A stretch of 64,000 nucleotides of DNA from Streptomyces rhizoryzae (GTDB taxonomy: Bacteria > Actinomycetota > Actinomycetes > Streptomycetales > Streptomycetaceae). Positions within the stretch are counted from its first letter, which is position 1, and every line of letters starts with the position of its first letter. Of this stretch, positions 7,797-16,471 are shown piece by piece. Under the pieces are notes generated by a model, which ran no database searches, was not told the DNA's origin, and saw only the letters and a program-made list of their open reading frames with translations. The stretch is taken from assembly GCF_023155275.1 (NCBI RefSeq), contig NZ_JALMUV010000027.1:1-64000 (forward strand), written 5' to 3'. The position numbers and the translations under genes are program-made.

Positions 7797-8876
7797 GTGA
7801 GCACCACCAGCAGGATCACCGCGGCAGCGCTCGCCGCCGCGGCCGGTATGACCGCGCTCGCCGGCTGCGGCGGCTCGGGCACCGGCGGCAGCGCGGACGC
7901 CAAGACCGTCACGCTGGTCACCCATGACTCGTTCAACGCCTCCAAGTCCGTCCTCGCCGCCTTCGAGAAGGAGAGCGGCTACAAGGTCAAGGTGCTGCGG
8001 GGCGGGGACGCCGGCCAGGCCGTCAATCAGGCGATCCTGTCCAAGGACAACCCGCAGGGCGACGTCTTCTTCGGCATCGACAACACCCTGCTCTCGCGCG
8101 GCCTGAACGCCAACATCTTCACCCCCTACCAGGCCAAGGGTCTGGACAGCGTCCCCGCCGGCCTCCAGCTCGACCGGGACGCCCACCGGGTCACTCCTGT
8201 CGACTACGGCGACATCTGCGTCAACTACGACCGCGCCTACTTCACCCAGCACAAGCTCGCCCCGCCGCAGACCTTCGACGACCTGCTCAAGCCGCAGTAC
8301 AAGGGCCTGCTCGTCACGGAGAACTCCGCGACCTCCTCCCCGGGGCTCGCCTTCCAGCTCGGCACCATCGCCGCCCACGGCGAGGCCGGCTGGCAGGACT
8401 ACTGGAAGAAGCTCAAGGCCAACGGCGTCGAGGTCGTCGACGGCTGGGAGCAGGCGTACAACGAGCGCTTCTCGGGCTCCGCGGCCGGCAAGGGAAAGGG
8501 CGACAAGCCGCTGGTGGTCTCCTACGCCTCCAGCCCGCCCGCCGAGGTGATGGGCAAGAAGCCCGCACCCGCCGAAGCCCCGACCGGCGTGGCCACCGGC
8601 ACCTGCTTCCGGCAGATCGAATTCGGCGGTCTGCTCAAGGGCGCCAAGAACGAGAAGGGCGGCAAGGCCCTGCTCGACTTCCTCCTCTCGAAGCAGTTCC
8701 AGGAGGACATGCCGCTCCAGATGTTCGTCAACCCGGCCCGTAAGGACGCCAAGGAGCCGGAGCTGTTCACCCGTTACGGCGCGACGGTCGACAAGCCGGC
8801 GACCCTGGCACCGGACACGATCGCCAAGAACCGTGAACAGTGGATCAAGCAGTGGTCCTCGCTCGTTCTGAAGTAG
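7797..8876 (+). CDS. thiamine ABC transporter substrate-binding lipoprotein
   Basis: Periplasmic-type (here lipid-anchored) binding protein of the ThiB/TbpA class that captures thiamine or its phosphates for the adjacent permease. The 359-residue protein starts with a lipoprotein signal ending LAGC (Cys about residue 24), then the binding fold VTLVTHDSFNASKSVLAAFEKES and GDVFFGIDN, characteristic of ThiB-like proteins. GTG 7797 follows AGGAGG at 7785-7790. The TPP riboswitch upstream and the ThiP/ThiQ-like genes downstream support the substrate. A pyrimidine precursor could be the ligand instead of thiamine. Confidence 0.9.
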   Translation: MSTTSRITAAALAAAAGMTALAGCGGSGTGGSADAKTVTLVTHDSFNASKSVLAAFEKESGYKVKVLRGGDAGQAVNQAILSKDNPQGDVFFGIDNTLLSRGLNANIFTPYQAKGLDSVPAGLQLDRDAHRVTPVDYGDICVNYDRAYFTQHKLAPPQTFDDLLKPQYKGLLVTENSATSSPGLAFQLGTIAAHGEAGWQDYWKKLKANGVEVVDGWEQAYNERFSGSAAGKGKGDKPLVVSYASSPPAEVMGKKPAPAEAPTGVATGTCFRQIEFGGLLKGAKNEKGGKALLDFLLSKQFQEDMPLQMFVNPARKDAKEPELFTRYGATVDKPATLAPDTIAKNREQWIKQWSSLVLK

Positions 8877-10582
8877 CCCCCGGCCGCACCGGGAGGCGGA
8901 CCGCGCGCGGAACGGCGGTGCGGCTGGGCCTGATGGCCGTGCCGCTCGCCTTCTTCGCGGTGTTCTTCGCCTATCCCGTCGCGATGATCGTCGGGCGTGG
9001 GCTGAACGACGGCGGCCAGTGGCAGCTCGGCCGCTTCGGCACCGTCCTGAGCGACCCGGACGTGCTCCACGTGCTGTGGTTCACCGTGTGGCAGGCGGCC
9101 GCGTCGACGGCGCTGACGCTGCTGGTGGCGCTGCCCGGCGCCTACGTCTTCGCGCGCTTCGACTTCCCCGGCAAGCAGCTGCTGCGGGCGGTGGTGGCGG
9201 TGCCGTTCGTCCTGCCCACCGTCGTTGCCGGCTCCGCCTTCCTGGCACTGGTCGGGCGGGGCGGACTGCTCGACACCCTCTGGGGTGTACGGCTGGACAC
9301 CTCGGTGTGGGCGATCCTGCTGGCACATGTCTTCTTCAACTACGCCGTCGTCGTCCGCACCGTCGGCGGGCTCTGGGCCCAGCTCGACCCCCGCCAGGAA
9401 GAGGCGGCCCGGGTGCTGGGCGCCGGACGGTTCGCGGCCTGGCGGACGGTGACGCTGCCCGCCCTCGGGCCGGCCGTCGCCGCCGCCGCGCTGATGGTGT
9501 TCCTCTTCACCTTCACCTCCTTCGGTGTCGTGCAGATCCTGGGCGGGCCGACCTTCTCCACGCTGGAGGTGGAGATCTACCGGCAGACCGCCGACTTCCT
9601 GGACCTGCCGACCGCCGCCGTCCTGACCCTGATCCAGTTCGCCGCGGTGCTGGTGCTGCTGGTGGTGCATGCCTGGACCGTGCGGCGCCGCGAAGCCACC
9701 CTGCGGCTCGTCGACGCCTCCCGCACCGCCCGCCGGCCGCGGGGCCGCGGCCAGTGGGCCCTGCTGTGGGGCACGCTCGCCGTCATCGCCGTCCTGCTCG
9801 TCCTGCCGCTCGCCGTCCTCGTCGAGCGGTCCTTCGCCGGGCCCGACGGCTACGGGCTGACCTTCTACACGACGCTGAGCTCCGCCGCGGCCGCCGACAG
9901 CACCTTCGCCGTCGCCCCCCTCGACGCCCTGTGGAACTCCCTTGCCTACGGGGCCGCGGCCACGGCGATCGCCCTGCTCATCGGTGGACTGGCCGCCGCC
10001 GCGCTGACCCGCTCCCGGCCGGAACCGGGCCCGTCCGGGCGGACGCCGCTGGTCACCCGGCTGGTGCGCGGCTTCGACGGGCTGCTGATGCTCCCGCTCG
10101 GCGTCTCCGCCGTGACCGTCGGCTTCGGCTTCCTCATCGCCCTCGACCGGCCGCCGCTGGATCTGCGGTCCTCCTGGTGGCTCGTACCGCTCGCCCAGGC
10201 CCTGGTCGGTGTGCCGTTCGTGGTCCGCACGATGCTGCCCGTGCTGCGGGCGGTCGACAGCCGGCTGCGGGAGGCGGCGGCCGTCCTCGGCGCCTCGCCC
10301 TGGCGGGTCTGGCGCGAGGTGGACCTGCCGTTGGTGCGCCGGGCCCTGCTCATCGCGGCCGGTTTCGCCTTCGCCGTATCGCTCGGCGAATTCGGCGCCA
10401 CGGTCTTCATCGCCCGGCCCGACCAGCCGACCCTGCCGGTCGCCGTGGCACGGCTGCTGGGCCGAGCCGGGGAGCTCAACTACGGCCAGGCGATGGCCCT
10501 GTCCACCCTCCTGATGGTGGTGTGCGCGGGCGCCCTGCTGGTCCTGGAACGCATCCGCACCGACCACTCCGGGGAGTTCTAG
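8840..10582 (+). CDS. thiamine ABC transporter permease, fused two-domain
   Basis: Integral membrane permease of the ThiP type, with two homologous BPD_transp_1 units in one 580-residue chain and about twelve membrane segments. Each half carries an EAA-type coupling loop that contacts the ATPase (EEAARVLGAGRFAAWRTVTLP near residue 190 and EAAAVLGASPWRVWREVDLP near residue 480). The GTG at 8840 overlaps the end of the binding-protein gene by 37 bases; GTG 8852 is an alternative. Its stop touches the start of the ATPase gene (TAGATG), so the three genes form one operon behind the TPP riboswitch. Confidence 0.9.
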   Translation: MDQAVVLARSEVAPGRTGRRTARGTAVRLGLMAVPLAFFAVFFAYPVAMIVGRGLNDGGQWQLGRFGTVLSDPDVLHVLWFTVWQAAASTALTLLVALPGAYVFARFDFPGKQLLRAVVAVPFVLPTVVAGSAFLALVGRGGLLDTLWGVRLDTSVWAILLAHVFFNYAVVVRTVGGLWAQLDPRQEEAARVLGAGRFAAWRTVTLPALGPAVAAAALMVFLFTFTSFGVVQILGGPTFSTLEVEIYRQTADFLDLPTAAVLTLIQFAAVLVLLVVHAWTVRRREATLRLVDASRTARRPRGRGQWALLWGTLAVIAVLLVLPLAVLVERSFAGPDGYGLTFYTTLSSAAAADSTFAVAPLDALWNSLAYGAAATAIALLIGGLAAAALTRSRPEPGPSGRTPLVTRLVRGFDGLLMLPLGVSAVTVGFGFLIALDRPPLDLRSSWWLVPLAQALVGVPFVVRTMLPVLRAVDSRLREAAAVLGASPWRVWREVDLPLVRRALLIAAGFAFAVSLGEFGATVFIARPDQPTLPVAVARLLGRAGELNYGQAMALSTLLMVVCAGALLVLERIRTDHSGEF

Positions 10583-11653
10583 ATGACGGCACAGGCCGGG
10601 ACCGCGGCTTCGGAAATGCTCCGGCTGGACGGCGTCACCGTCCGCTTCGGCACCCCCGGCGCACGCCCCGCGCTCGACGGCGTGGACCTGGAGGTCGCCC
10701 CGCACGAGATCGTCTGCGTCCTGGGGCCCAGCGGCAGCGGAAAGTCCACCCTGCTGCGGGCCGTCGCCGGGCTCCAGCCCACCGACGCGGGAACGGTGCG
10801 GCTGGCGGGCCGCGACCAGACGGGCGTGCCGCCGCATCGGCGCGGGGTCGGGTTGATGTTCCAGGACCACCAGCTCTTCCCGCAGCGCGATGTCGCCGGC
10901 AACGTGGCCTTCGGGCTGCGGATGCGGCGCTCCTCCCGTACCGAGCAGGAGCGCACCGTCGCCGAACTCCTGGACCTCGTCGGGCTGCCCGGGGCCCAGC
11001 GCAGGGCGGTGGCCTCGCTGTCCGGCGGCGAACAGCAGCGGGTCGCGCTGGCCCGGGCACTCGCTCCCCGGCCGCGGCTGCTGATGCTGGACGAGCCGCT
11101 CGGCCAGCTGGACCGGGGCCTGCGTGAACGCCTCGTCGTCGAACTGCGGCGGCTCTTCCGGGAGTTGGGGACGACGGTGCTGGCGGTCACCCACGACCAG
11201 GGCGAGGCGTTCGCGCTGGCCGACCGGGTCGTGGTGATGCGCGACGGCCGGATCGCGCAGAGCGGCACCCCGCTGGAGGTCTGGCAGCGGCCCGCCACCG
11301 CGTTCGTCGCGCGCTTCCTCGGTTTCGACAACGTGGTCGAGGCGTCCGTGCAGGCCGGGGTCGCGGCCACGCCGTGGGGCAAGGTGCCGGTGCCGGACGG
11401 CACCCCGGGCGGTCCGTGCCGGCTGCTCGTGCGGCCGGCCGGCGTCCGGCTGACCGCCGCCGCGGACGGGCTGCCCTGCACCGTTGCGGCCCGCACCTTC
11501 CGCGGTACGCATGTCGCGCTGCTGCTCCAGCCGGCGGACGGGCCGCAGATCGAGGCGGCGTGCCCCCTGCACGAGGCGCCGGAGACCGGTGCCCGGGTGG
11601 GGATCTCCTTCGCCGTGGAGGACGTGGTGGTGCTGGACGCCGCGGCGGAGTAA
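10583..11653 (+). CDS. thiamine-type ABC transporter ATP-binding protein
   Basis: ATPase energising the thiamine importer. The 356-residue protein has Walker A GPSGSGKST (about residue 50), Q-loop FQDHQLFPQRDV, signature LSGGEQQRVALARAL, Walker B LLMLDEPLGQLD and H-switch VTHDQ. Beyond about residue 235 there is a C-terminal TOBE-like regulatory extension, longer than in E. coli ThiQ (232 residues) and more like the PotA/FbpC class. It starts directly after the permease stop. Convergent with the response regulator gene, 52 bases away. Confidence 0.9.
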   Translation: MTAQAGTAASEMLRLDGVTVRFGTPGARPALDGVDLEVAPHEIVCVLGPSGSGKSTLLRAVAGLQPTDAGTVRLAGRDQTGVPPHRRGVGLMFQDHQLFPQRDVAGNVAFGLRMRRSSRTEQERTVAELLDLVGLPGAQRRAVASLSGGEQQRVALARALAPRPRLLMLDEPLGQLDRGLRERLVVELRRLFRELGTTVLAVTHDQGEAFALADRVVVMRDGRIAQSGTPLEVWQRPATAFVARFLGFDNVVEASVQAGVAATPWGKVPVPDGTPGGPCRLLVRPAGVRLTAAADGLPCTVAARTFRGTHVALLLQPADGPQIEAACPLHEAPETGARVGISFAVEDVVVLDAAAE

Positions 11654-11705
11654 CCGTGCGGCGCGATGCGGGTGTGCCATGGTGCGCTCCTGTAGTCGGG
11701 CGCCG

Positions 11706-12389
11706 CTAGCGGCGCGGGGGAGGGTCGGGCCGCCGGCCCTGCGGGACGACCAGGCCCAGTTCGTAGGCGAGGATCACCGCCTGGGCGCGGTCCCGGAGGC
11801 CCATCTTGGTGAACAGCCGGTTGATGTGGGTCTTGACGGTGTGATCGGTGATCGTCAGCCGGGCGGCGATCTCCGTGTTGGACAACCCCTGGGCGATGTG
11901 CACCAGCACCTCCACCTCCCGGCTGGTCAGCTCGTCGACCTTGCTCACGGGAGCCGGGGCCGCGCGCTGTTTGACGAACTCCGCGATCAGCCGCTTGGTC
12001 AGCTCCGGCGCCAGCAGCGCATTGCCCTCCGCCACGACCCGCACCGCGTGCAGGAGTTCGGGAAACGTCGTGTCCTTCAGCAGAAAGCCACTGGCCCCGG
12101 CGGCGAGCGCGTCATACACGTACTCGTCGAGCCCGAACGTGGTCAGCATCAGTGCCTTGGTGGCACCGCCGGACGCCAGGGTGATCTCACGGGCGGCCTC
12201 GATGCCGTTCTTGTGCGGCATCCGGATGTCCAGCAACGCCAGATCGGGGCGCTGCTCCGCGGCGATCCGGACCGCCTGGACACCGTCCTCGGCCTCGCCG
12301 ACCACCTCGATGTCCTCCTGGGTACCGAGGAGATTGACGAATCCGGTACGGACGATGGCCTGGTCGTCGGCCACGATTGCTCTGATCAC
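11706..12389 (-). CDS. NarL/FixJ-family response regulator
   Basis: DNA-binding response regulator of 227 residues. The receiver domain begins IRAIVADDQAIVRTGF, with phospho-acceptor Asp at about residue 54 (LALLDIRMP), the switch Thr in MLTTF and the Lys in LLKD. A LuxR-type helix-turn-helix occupies the C-terminus (LTSREVEVLVHIAQGLSN, TDHTVKTHINRLFTKMG). GTG 12389 overlaps the TGA of the sensor kinase gene (GTGA), indicating translational coupling. Its targets are unknown; two direct repeats in the divergent promoter region next to the kinase gene are candidates. Confidence 0.92.
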   Translation of the reverse strand: MIRAIVADDQAIVRTGFVNLLGTQEDIEVVGEAEDGVQAVRIAAEQRPDLALLDIRMPHKNGIEAAREITLASGGATKALMLTTFGLDEYVYDALAAGASGFLLKDTTFPELLHAVRVVAEGNALLAPELTKRLIAEFVKQRAAPAPVSKVDELTSREVEVLVHIAQGLSNTEIAARLTITDHTVKTHINRLFTKMGLRDRAQAVILAYELGLVVPQGRRPDPPPRR

Positions 12390-13540
12390 CACGGGATTTC
12401 CGCCTCTACGAGAAAGCCGCCGTCCGGGCCGCGGCCGGCGGTGAGCTTCCCGCCGAGCAGCGCCGCCCGCTCCTGCATACCGGCCAGGCCATGGCCGGAG
12501 TGGACCACACCCGGCGGGCCGGGCCCGTCGTCCGCGATCCGCACCGCCAGCCGGTCGGGCTGATAGCCGATCTCCACCACCACGTGGGCGCCCGGGGCGT
12601 GACGGCGCACATTGGTCAGGCCCTCCTGCACGATGCGGTACGCGGACAGCTCCCAGGACGTGGGCAGTTCGACCCGGTCGCCGCGGATCCGCAGCTCCAC
12701 CTCGCCGCCCACCGAACGGTGCTGCGCTATCAGATCGTCCAGGGCGTCCAGGGTCGGCTGGGGCGCCGTACCGGTGCGGTGATCGGGGTCCGTCCGCAGC
12801 ACTCCGAGCAGCCGGCGCAGCTCCGCCATCGACGCCCGGGCGGATGCGGCGATCTCCTGGAACCGCTCGCGGGCCTGCGGCGACAGGCCCGGCGTGGTGT
12901 AGGTGGCGCTCTCCGCCTGCACCGCGATCACCGACACCGAGTGCGACACCACATCGTGCAACTCCCGGGCTATGGCGGCCCGTTCGGCCTCGGCGGCCTG
13001 CCGCCGCTCCATCGCGAGCAATCGTGCCTGAGCGGCCACCCGCTCGCGCTGGGTCTCCTCGCGCGCGCGTACCGCGTCCCCCATCGACACCGCGGCCAGA
13101 ATCGCCACGGTCAGCACGAACCACTCGGCGAGCAGATCGGCGGAATACGTCCGGGGGTGCCATGCCGCCATGTGCCAGACGTTCACCGCGAGAGACAGGG
13201 CCGAACCGCCGCCGACGAGCAGCGCCGGATGCGTCACGCGGTGGCGTCCGAGCGTGTAGCACGCCAGCAGCCCGCTTGCGGCGGCCGCGATATAGAGGTC
13301 CGTCCCCGCCGCGAAGCTCAACAGGACCGCCGCGACCGAGACAGCCGCGGAGGCCGGCTGCGCACGGCGCCACGCCAGTGCCGCCGCGGACAGCAGAACG
13401 CTGAGCGCGATCACGATCGAGTGCCGCGGCACCGCCACCAGCTCCACGGCGGCGAACGCCGTGAGCGCCCCGCCGGTGGCCCAGGGATACGACGGCGACG
13501 CGACCCATGCGCGCAGTCGCTGCCGGAGAGAAGTGCTCAT
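12386..13540 (-). CDS. HisKA_3-type sensor histidine kinase
   Basis: Membrane sensor kinase of 384 residues paired with the overlapping response regulator. The N-terminal half has about five or six membrane helices (residues 20-155) with little outside the membrane, so the stimulus is probably sensed within or at the membrane. The phospho-acceptor is His 195 in ARELHDVVSHSV, followed by the dimer helices and a HATPase_c domain with GLTNVRRHA (N box) and the G-box segments DDGPGPPG and GHGLAGMQER. ATG 13540 lies in the family-like start MSTSLRQR; the ribosome site is weak. Confidence 0.92.
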   Translation of the reverse strand: MSTSLRQRLRAWVASPSYPWATGGALTAFAAVELVAVPRHSIVIALSVLLSAAALAWRRAQPASAAVSVAAVLLSFAAGTDLYIAAAASGLLACYTLGRHRVTHPALLVGGGSALSLAVNVWHMAAWHPRTYSADLLAEWFVLTVAILAAVSMGDAVRAREETQRERVAAQARLLAMERRQAAEAERAAIARELHDVVSHSVSVIAVQAESATYTTPGLSPQARERFQEIAASARASMAELRRLLGVLRTDPDHRTGTAPQPTLDALDDLIAQHRSVGGEVELRIRGDRVELPTSWELSAYRIVQEGLTNVRRHAPGAHVVVEIGYQPDRLAVRIADDGPGPPGVVHSGHGLAGMQERAALLGGKLTAGRGPDGGFLVEAEIPW

Positions 13541-13580
13541 GTCGTTATCTTTTCGGCTCCCGGCGACTGCCGCGTCGCCG

Positions 13581-13621
13581 CACGGGTTGATCCCGCGCCT
13601 CCATGTCATGCCACGGGTTGA
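13581..13621. promoter_or_regulatory. paired direct repeats in divergent promoter region
   Basis: CACGGGTTGA occurs at 13581-13590 and again at 13612-13621, 31 bases apart, about three helical turns, between the sensor kinase gene and the divergent membrane glycosyltransferase gene. Spacing on one face of the helix is typical of dimeric regulator sites. Function is inferred. Confidence 0.35.
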
Positions 13622-13701
13622 CGCCGAAGTTCGGTTGCTCGTTTGACGCTCCGCGATCCCGCCGTCCATAGCCTCGTGATCACGACGAGGAAGGGAGTGG
13701 C

Positions 13702-15048
13702 ATGGTTACTCAACGGGCTTGCAGAGCAAGGAAGTTGGCGATCGAAAAGCGGTACTCGCTGCCCTCTCGCGTGCCCGGGCGGCCGGCGGACGAAGAGCGC
13801 CGCCGCGGCAGAAGAGAGGTCTGGGGATGGGGCGCGTGCGCGCTCGCCGCGCTCGGCCTCGCGCTCTTCACCACCCTCCCCCCGCACCGCACATGGGGCC
13901 TCCTCGCCGCGCTCGGCTACGGCTGCGCGGCCGTGGCCGCCGCGCTCCGTGTACGGGGACGACGCACACCACGCGCCCCCGCCAGTACCGCGCGGCTTCC
14001 CGTGGTGCCGGCCGTCGCGGGTGCGGTCGTTGCGCCCCTCGTCCTGCTCATCCTGAACGGCAGAGCGCAGCTCGAAGTCTCGGTCGTCGAGCGCGCAGGC
14101 GGCCTGCTGCTCCATTCCGGAAGCCCCTACCTCGGCGATCCCATCACCGTCGCCGACTACAACCCCTACCTGCCCGGCATGGCGGTCTTCGGCCTCCCGC
14201 ACGCGATATTCGGCGCCGGGCCGCTCACGGACGCCCGCTGGTGGATGGCAGCCGCCTTCCTTCTGGCCATGGCCGGCGCCGTGGCCGCACTCCTCCGCGG
14301 CACAGCGCGCGAGCCGCATGACCAACGCGCGCAGGGAGCGACGTTCCACCGCGGCACCCTGCCCGTTCTGCTCTGGCTCGCGGCCTGTCCGCTGGTGGCT
14401 CTGCCGCTGGCCGTCGGAGGGATCGACCTCCCCGTGATCGGCCTGATGTGCTGGGCCCTGGCCATGGCCGGACGGGGCAAGGCAGGGCGCGCGGGCTTGC
14501 TGCTGGGTGCCGCTGCGGCGTTGAAATGGACCGCCTGGCCCGCGGTACCCGTCGCCATCGCCCTGATGGCCGCCCGCTACGGCCGGCGCAAGGCCCTCAC
14601 CTGCGGCATCGTGACGACGCTGACGGCTTCGACGGTGGTGCTGCCCTTCTTGGTCACGGCACCGGAAGCCTTCACCGAGAACGTCCTGGCGTTTCCGCTG
14701 GGGCTGGCGACGACGGTCTCACCCGCCGAAAGCCCGCTCCCCGGACGGCTCCTGGCGGCTTACGTCCCCGGCGGCACGCTGGTCGCCATCGTGCTGCTGG
14801 CGGTCGCCGCCATCGGGGTCGCCGTGTCACTGGTGCTCCGTCCGCCCCGGACGCTCCATGCCGCGGCAGGCCGCCTGGCGCTCGGCCTCGCGCTGGCCAT
14901 GGCACTGATGCCGGCCACCCGATTCGGCTACCTCGTCTACCCCCTGGTCCTGTGGGCCTGGCCCCGCCTGGTCTCACCGGCAACGACCGGATCGCCAACC
15001 GTCGCCCCGTCCCTAGGCGCCAACCGTTCGGCGCAGGGCGCTCGTTGA
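13702..15048 (+). CDS. GT87-like integral membrane glycosyltransferase
   Basis: A 448-residue protein with about ten membrane helices and the character of GT-C polyprenyl-phosphate-mannose-dependent enzymes (GT87/DUF2029, the family of mycobacterial alpha-mannosyltransferases). The segment after the second helix (SPYLGDPITVADYNPYLPG) resembles the acidic extracytoplasmic loop of that fold, though I cannot identify the catalytic Asp with certainty. ATG 13702 has a GAAGGGAG ribosome site. It is followed after 175 bases by a PimB-like cytoplasmic mannosyltransferase, suggesting a joint role in lipid or envelope mannosylation. Confidence 0.65.
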   Translation: MVTQRACRARKLAIEKRYSLPSRVPGRPADEERRRGRREVWGWGACALAALGLALFTTLPPHRTWGLLAALGYGCAAVAAALRVRGRRTPRAPASTARLPVVPAVAGAVVAPLVLLILNGRAQLEVSVVERAGGLLLHSGSPYLGDPITVADYNPYLPGMAVFGLPHAIFGAGPLTDARWWMAAAFLLAMAGAVAALLRGTAREPHDQRAQGATFHRGTLPVLLWLAACPLVALPLAVGGIDLPVIGLMCWALAMAGRGKAGRAGLLLGAAAALKWTAWPAVPVAIALMAARYGRRKALTCGIVTTLTASTVVLPFLVTAPEAFTENVLAFPLGLATTVSPAESPLPGRLLAAYVPGGTLVAIVLLAVAAIGVAVSLVLRPPRTLHAAAGRLALGLALAMALMPATRFGYLVYPLVLWAWPRLVSPATTGSPTVAPSLGANRSAQGAR

Positions 15049-15223
15049 CCAACCCTGTCTCCAGCGACCCGCTCCACGTCGCGGACGGGACCGACCCGAA
15101 ACGAGCGGTCCGCGAGCAGCCGAGTCCGGACGGGTCCGTCTCCGGACGAGTGGACTTCGCATCGAAACAGCCGGGCTCTGAACTGAGGAGGCCGGGCCAC
15201 CACGCGAGAAGGGAGGCGGCACC

Positions 15224-16372
15224 GTGAGCCGCACACTGATCGTCACCAATGACTTCCCGCCGCGCCAGGGCGGCATCGAGACCTTCGTCCACGCCATGGC
15301 GAGCCGGTTCCCGCGGGACGATGTGGTTGTCTACACCTCGTCGGAGCCGGGCGCGGCGGACCACGATGCCGCTCTGCCCTACCCGGTGATCCGCGACCCG
15401 GCCCGGATGTTGCTGCCCACACCGCGGACCGCCTCCCGCGCCGTCGACCTCGCCCGCCGGTACGCGTGCGACAGCGTCTGGTTCGGTGCTGCCGCCCCGC
15501 TCGGCCTGATGGCCGGACGGTTGCGGAAGGAAGCAGGCGTGGCCAGGACGGTGGCCACCACCCACGGACACGAGATCTGGTGGGCACGCACGCCCGGTGC
15601 GCGCCTGCTGCTCCGGAGAATCGGTGCCCTGACGGACGCTGTGACCTATCTGGGGGCGAGCACCCGGGGGCCGATAGCGGCGGCCCTCGGGCCTGCTGCG
15701 GCGGGCCGCATGGTCCGCCTCGCCCCGGGGGTCGACACCGCCGCCTTCCGGCCAGGGCTGGACGGACGTCCGGTGCGTGACCGCTACGGCCTGACCGGTC
15801 GCCGGGTGATCCTCTGCGCGGCCCGCCTCGTCCCCAGGAAGGGACAGGACACGCTGATCCGCGCGCTGCCACGGGTCCGCCGATGGATACCCGAAGCCAC
15901 CCTGCTGCTGGTCGGCGGCGGACCAGATGAGGAGCGCCTGCGCCGACTCGTCGATGCGGAAGCCGTGGAGGACGCCGTGGTCTTCGCGGGCGCCCACGCA
16001 CACCAGGCCCTGCCGCCGTTCTATGCCGCGGCCGATGTCTTCGCGATGCCGTGCCGGACCCGGCGGTGCGGGCTGGAGGTCGAGGGGCTGGGCATCGTGT
16101 TCCTGGAAGCGGCGGCGGCAGGTCTCCCCGTGCTCGCCGGGGACTCGGGAGGTGCTCCCGCCGCGGTCCAGGACGGCCAGACGGGCCACGTGGTGGACGG
16201 ACAAAGTCCCGACGCCGTCGCCGAGCGGCTCACCGCCATGCTCATCGACCGGGACGCAGCACGGGAGATGGGGGAGAAGGGCCGCGCCTGGGTGGCAGCG
16301 GAGTGGGGCTGGGACCGTTCCTACGAGAAACTCGCGCGGCTGCTGGCGGGGAGGGACAGCGCACGGGGCTGA
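15224..16372 (+). CDS. PimB-like GDP-mannose-dependent glycosyltransferase (GT4)
   Basis: A 382-residue retaining GT-B glycosyltransferase similar to actinobacterial PimB', which adds the second mannose to phosphatidylinositol mannosides. The acceptor domain opens with TNDFPPRQGGIETFV, with the GGIE glycine loop; the donor domain shows ARLVPRKGQD and the E-x7-E motif (EGLGIVFLE, near residue 290). GTG 15224 follows GGGAGG at 15211-15216. Its partner upstream is a GT87-like membrane enzyme. Specificity for mannose and for a PI lipid is inferred from the family, not shown. Confidence 0.8.
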   Translation: MSRTLIVTNDFPPRQGGIETFVHAMASRFPRDDVVVYTSSEPGAADHDAALPYPVIRDPARMLLPTPRTASRAVDLARRYACDSVWFGAAAPLGLMAGRLRKEAGVARTVATTHGHEIWWARTPGARLLLRRIGALTDAVTYLGASTRGPIAAALGPAAAGRMVRLAPGVDTAAFRPGLDGRPVRDRYGLTGRRVILCAARLVPRKGQDTLIRALPRVRRWIPEATLLLVGGGPDEERLRRLVDAEAVEDAVVFAGAHAHQALPPFYAAADVFAMPCRTRRCGLEVEGLGIVFLEAAAAGLPVLAGDSGGAPAAVQDGQTGHVVDGQSPDAVAERLTAMLIDRDAAREMGEKGRAWVAAEWGWDRSYEKLARLLAGRDSARG

Positions 16373-16386
16373 GAGGGGATGCCGCA

Positions 16387-16441
16387 CCTCGCCCCGGGAC
16401 GGGAGCACGGGGCGAGGCGGCGCCGACAGCCAGTCGGCGCC
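16387..16441. terminator. tandem hairpins between convergent genes
   Basis: Two perfect 9-bp inverted repeats stand side by side: 16387-16395 with 16409-16417, and 16419-16427 with 16433-16441. They lie between the convergent glycosyltransferase (+) and DMT transporter (-) genes and can serve as a bidirectional terminator. Confidence 0.7.
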
Positions 16442-16471
16442 CCGGTGCTCGCCTCCGCCGCTACGCCTTCC

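Noticed and set aside
11654..11720. GCGCCGCTAGCGGCGC palindrome between the thiamine ATPase and the response regulator
   Set aside because: Contains the response-regulator stop codon and is short; only weak evidence for a terminator, so not listed as a feature.
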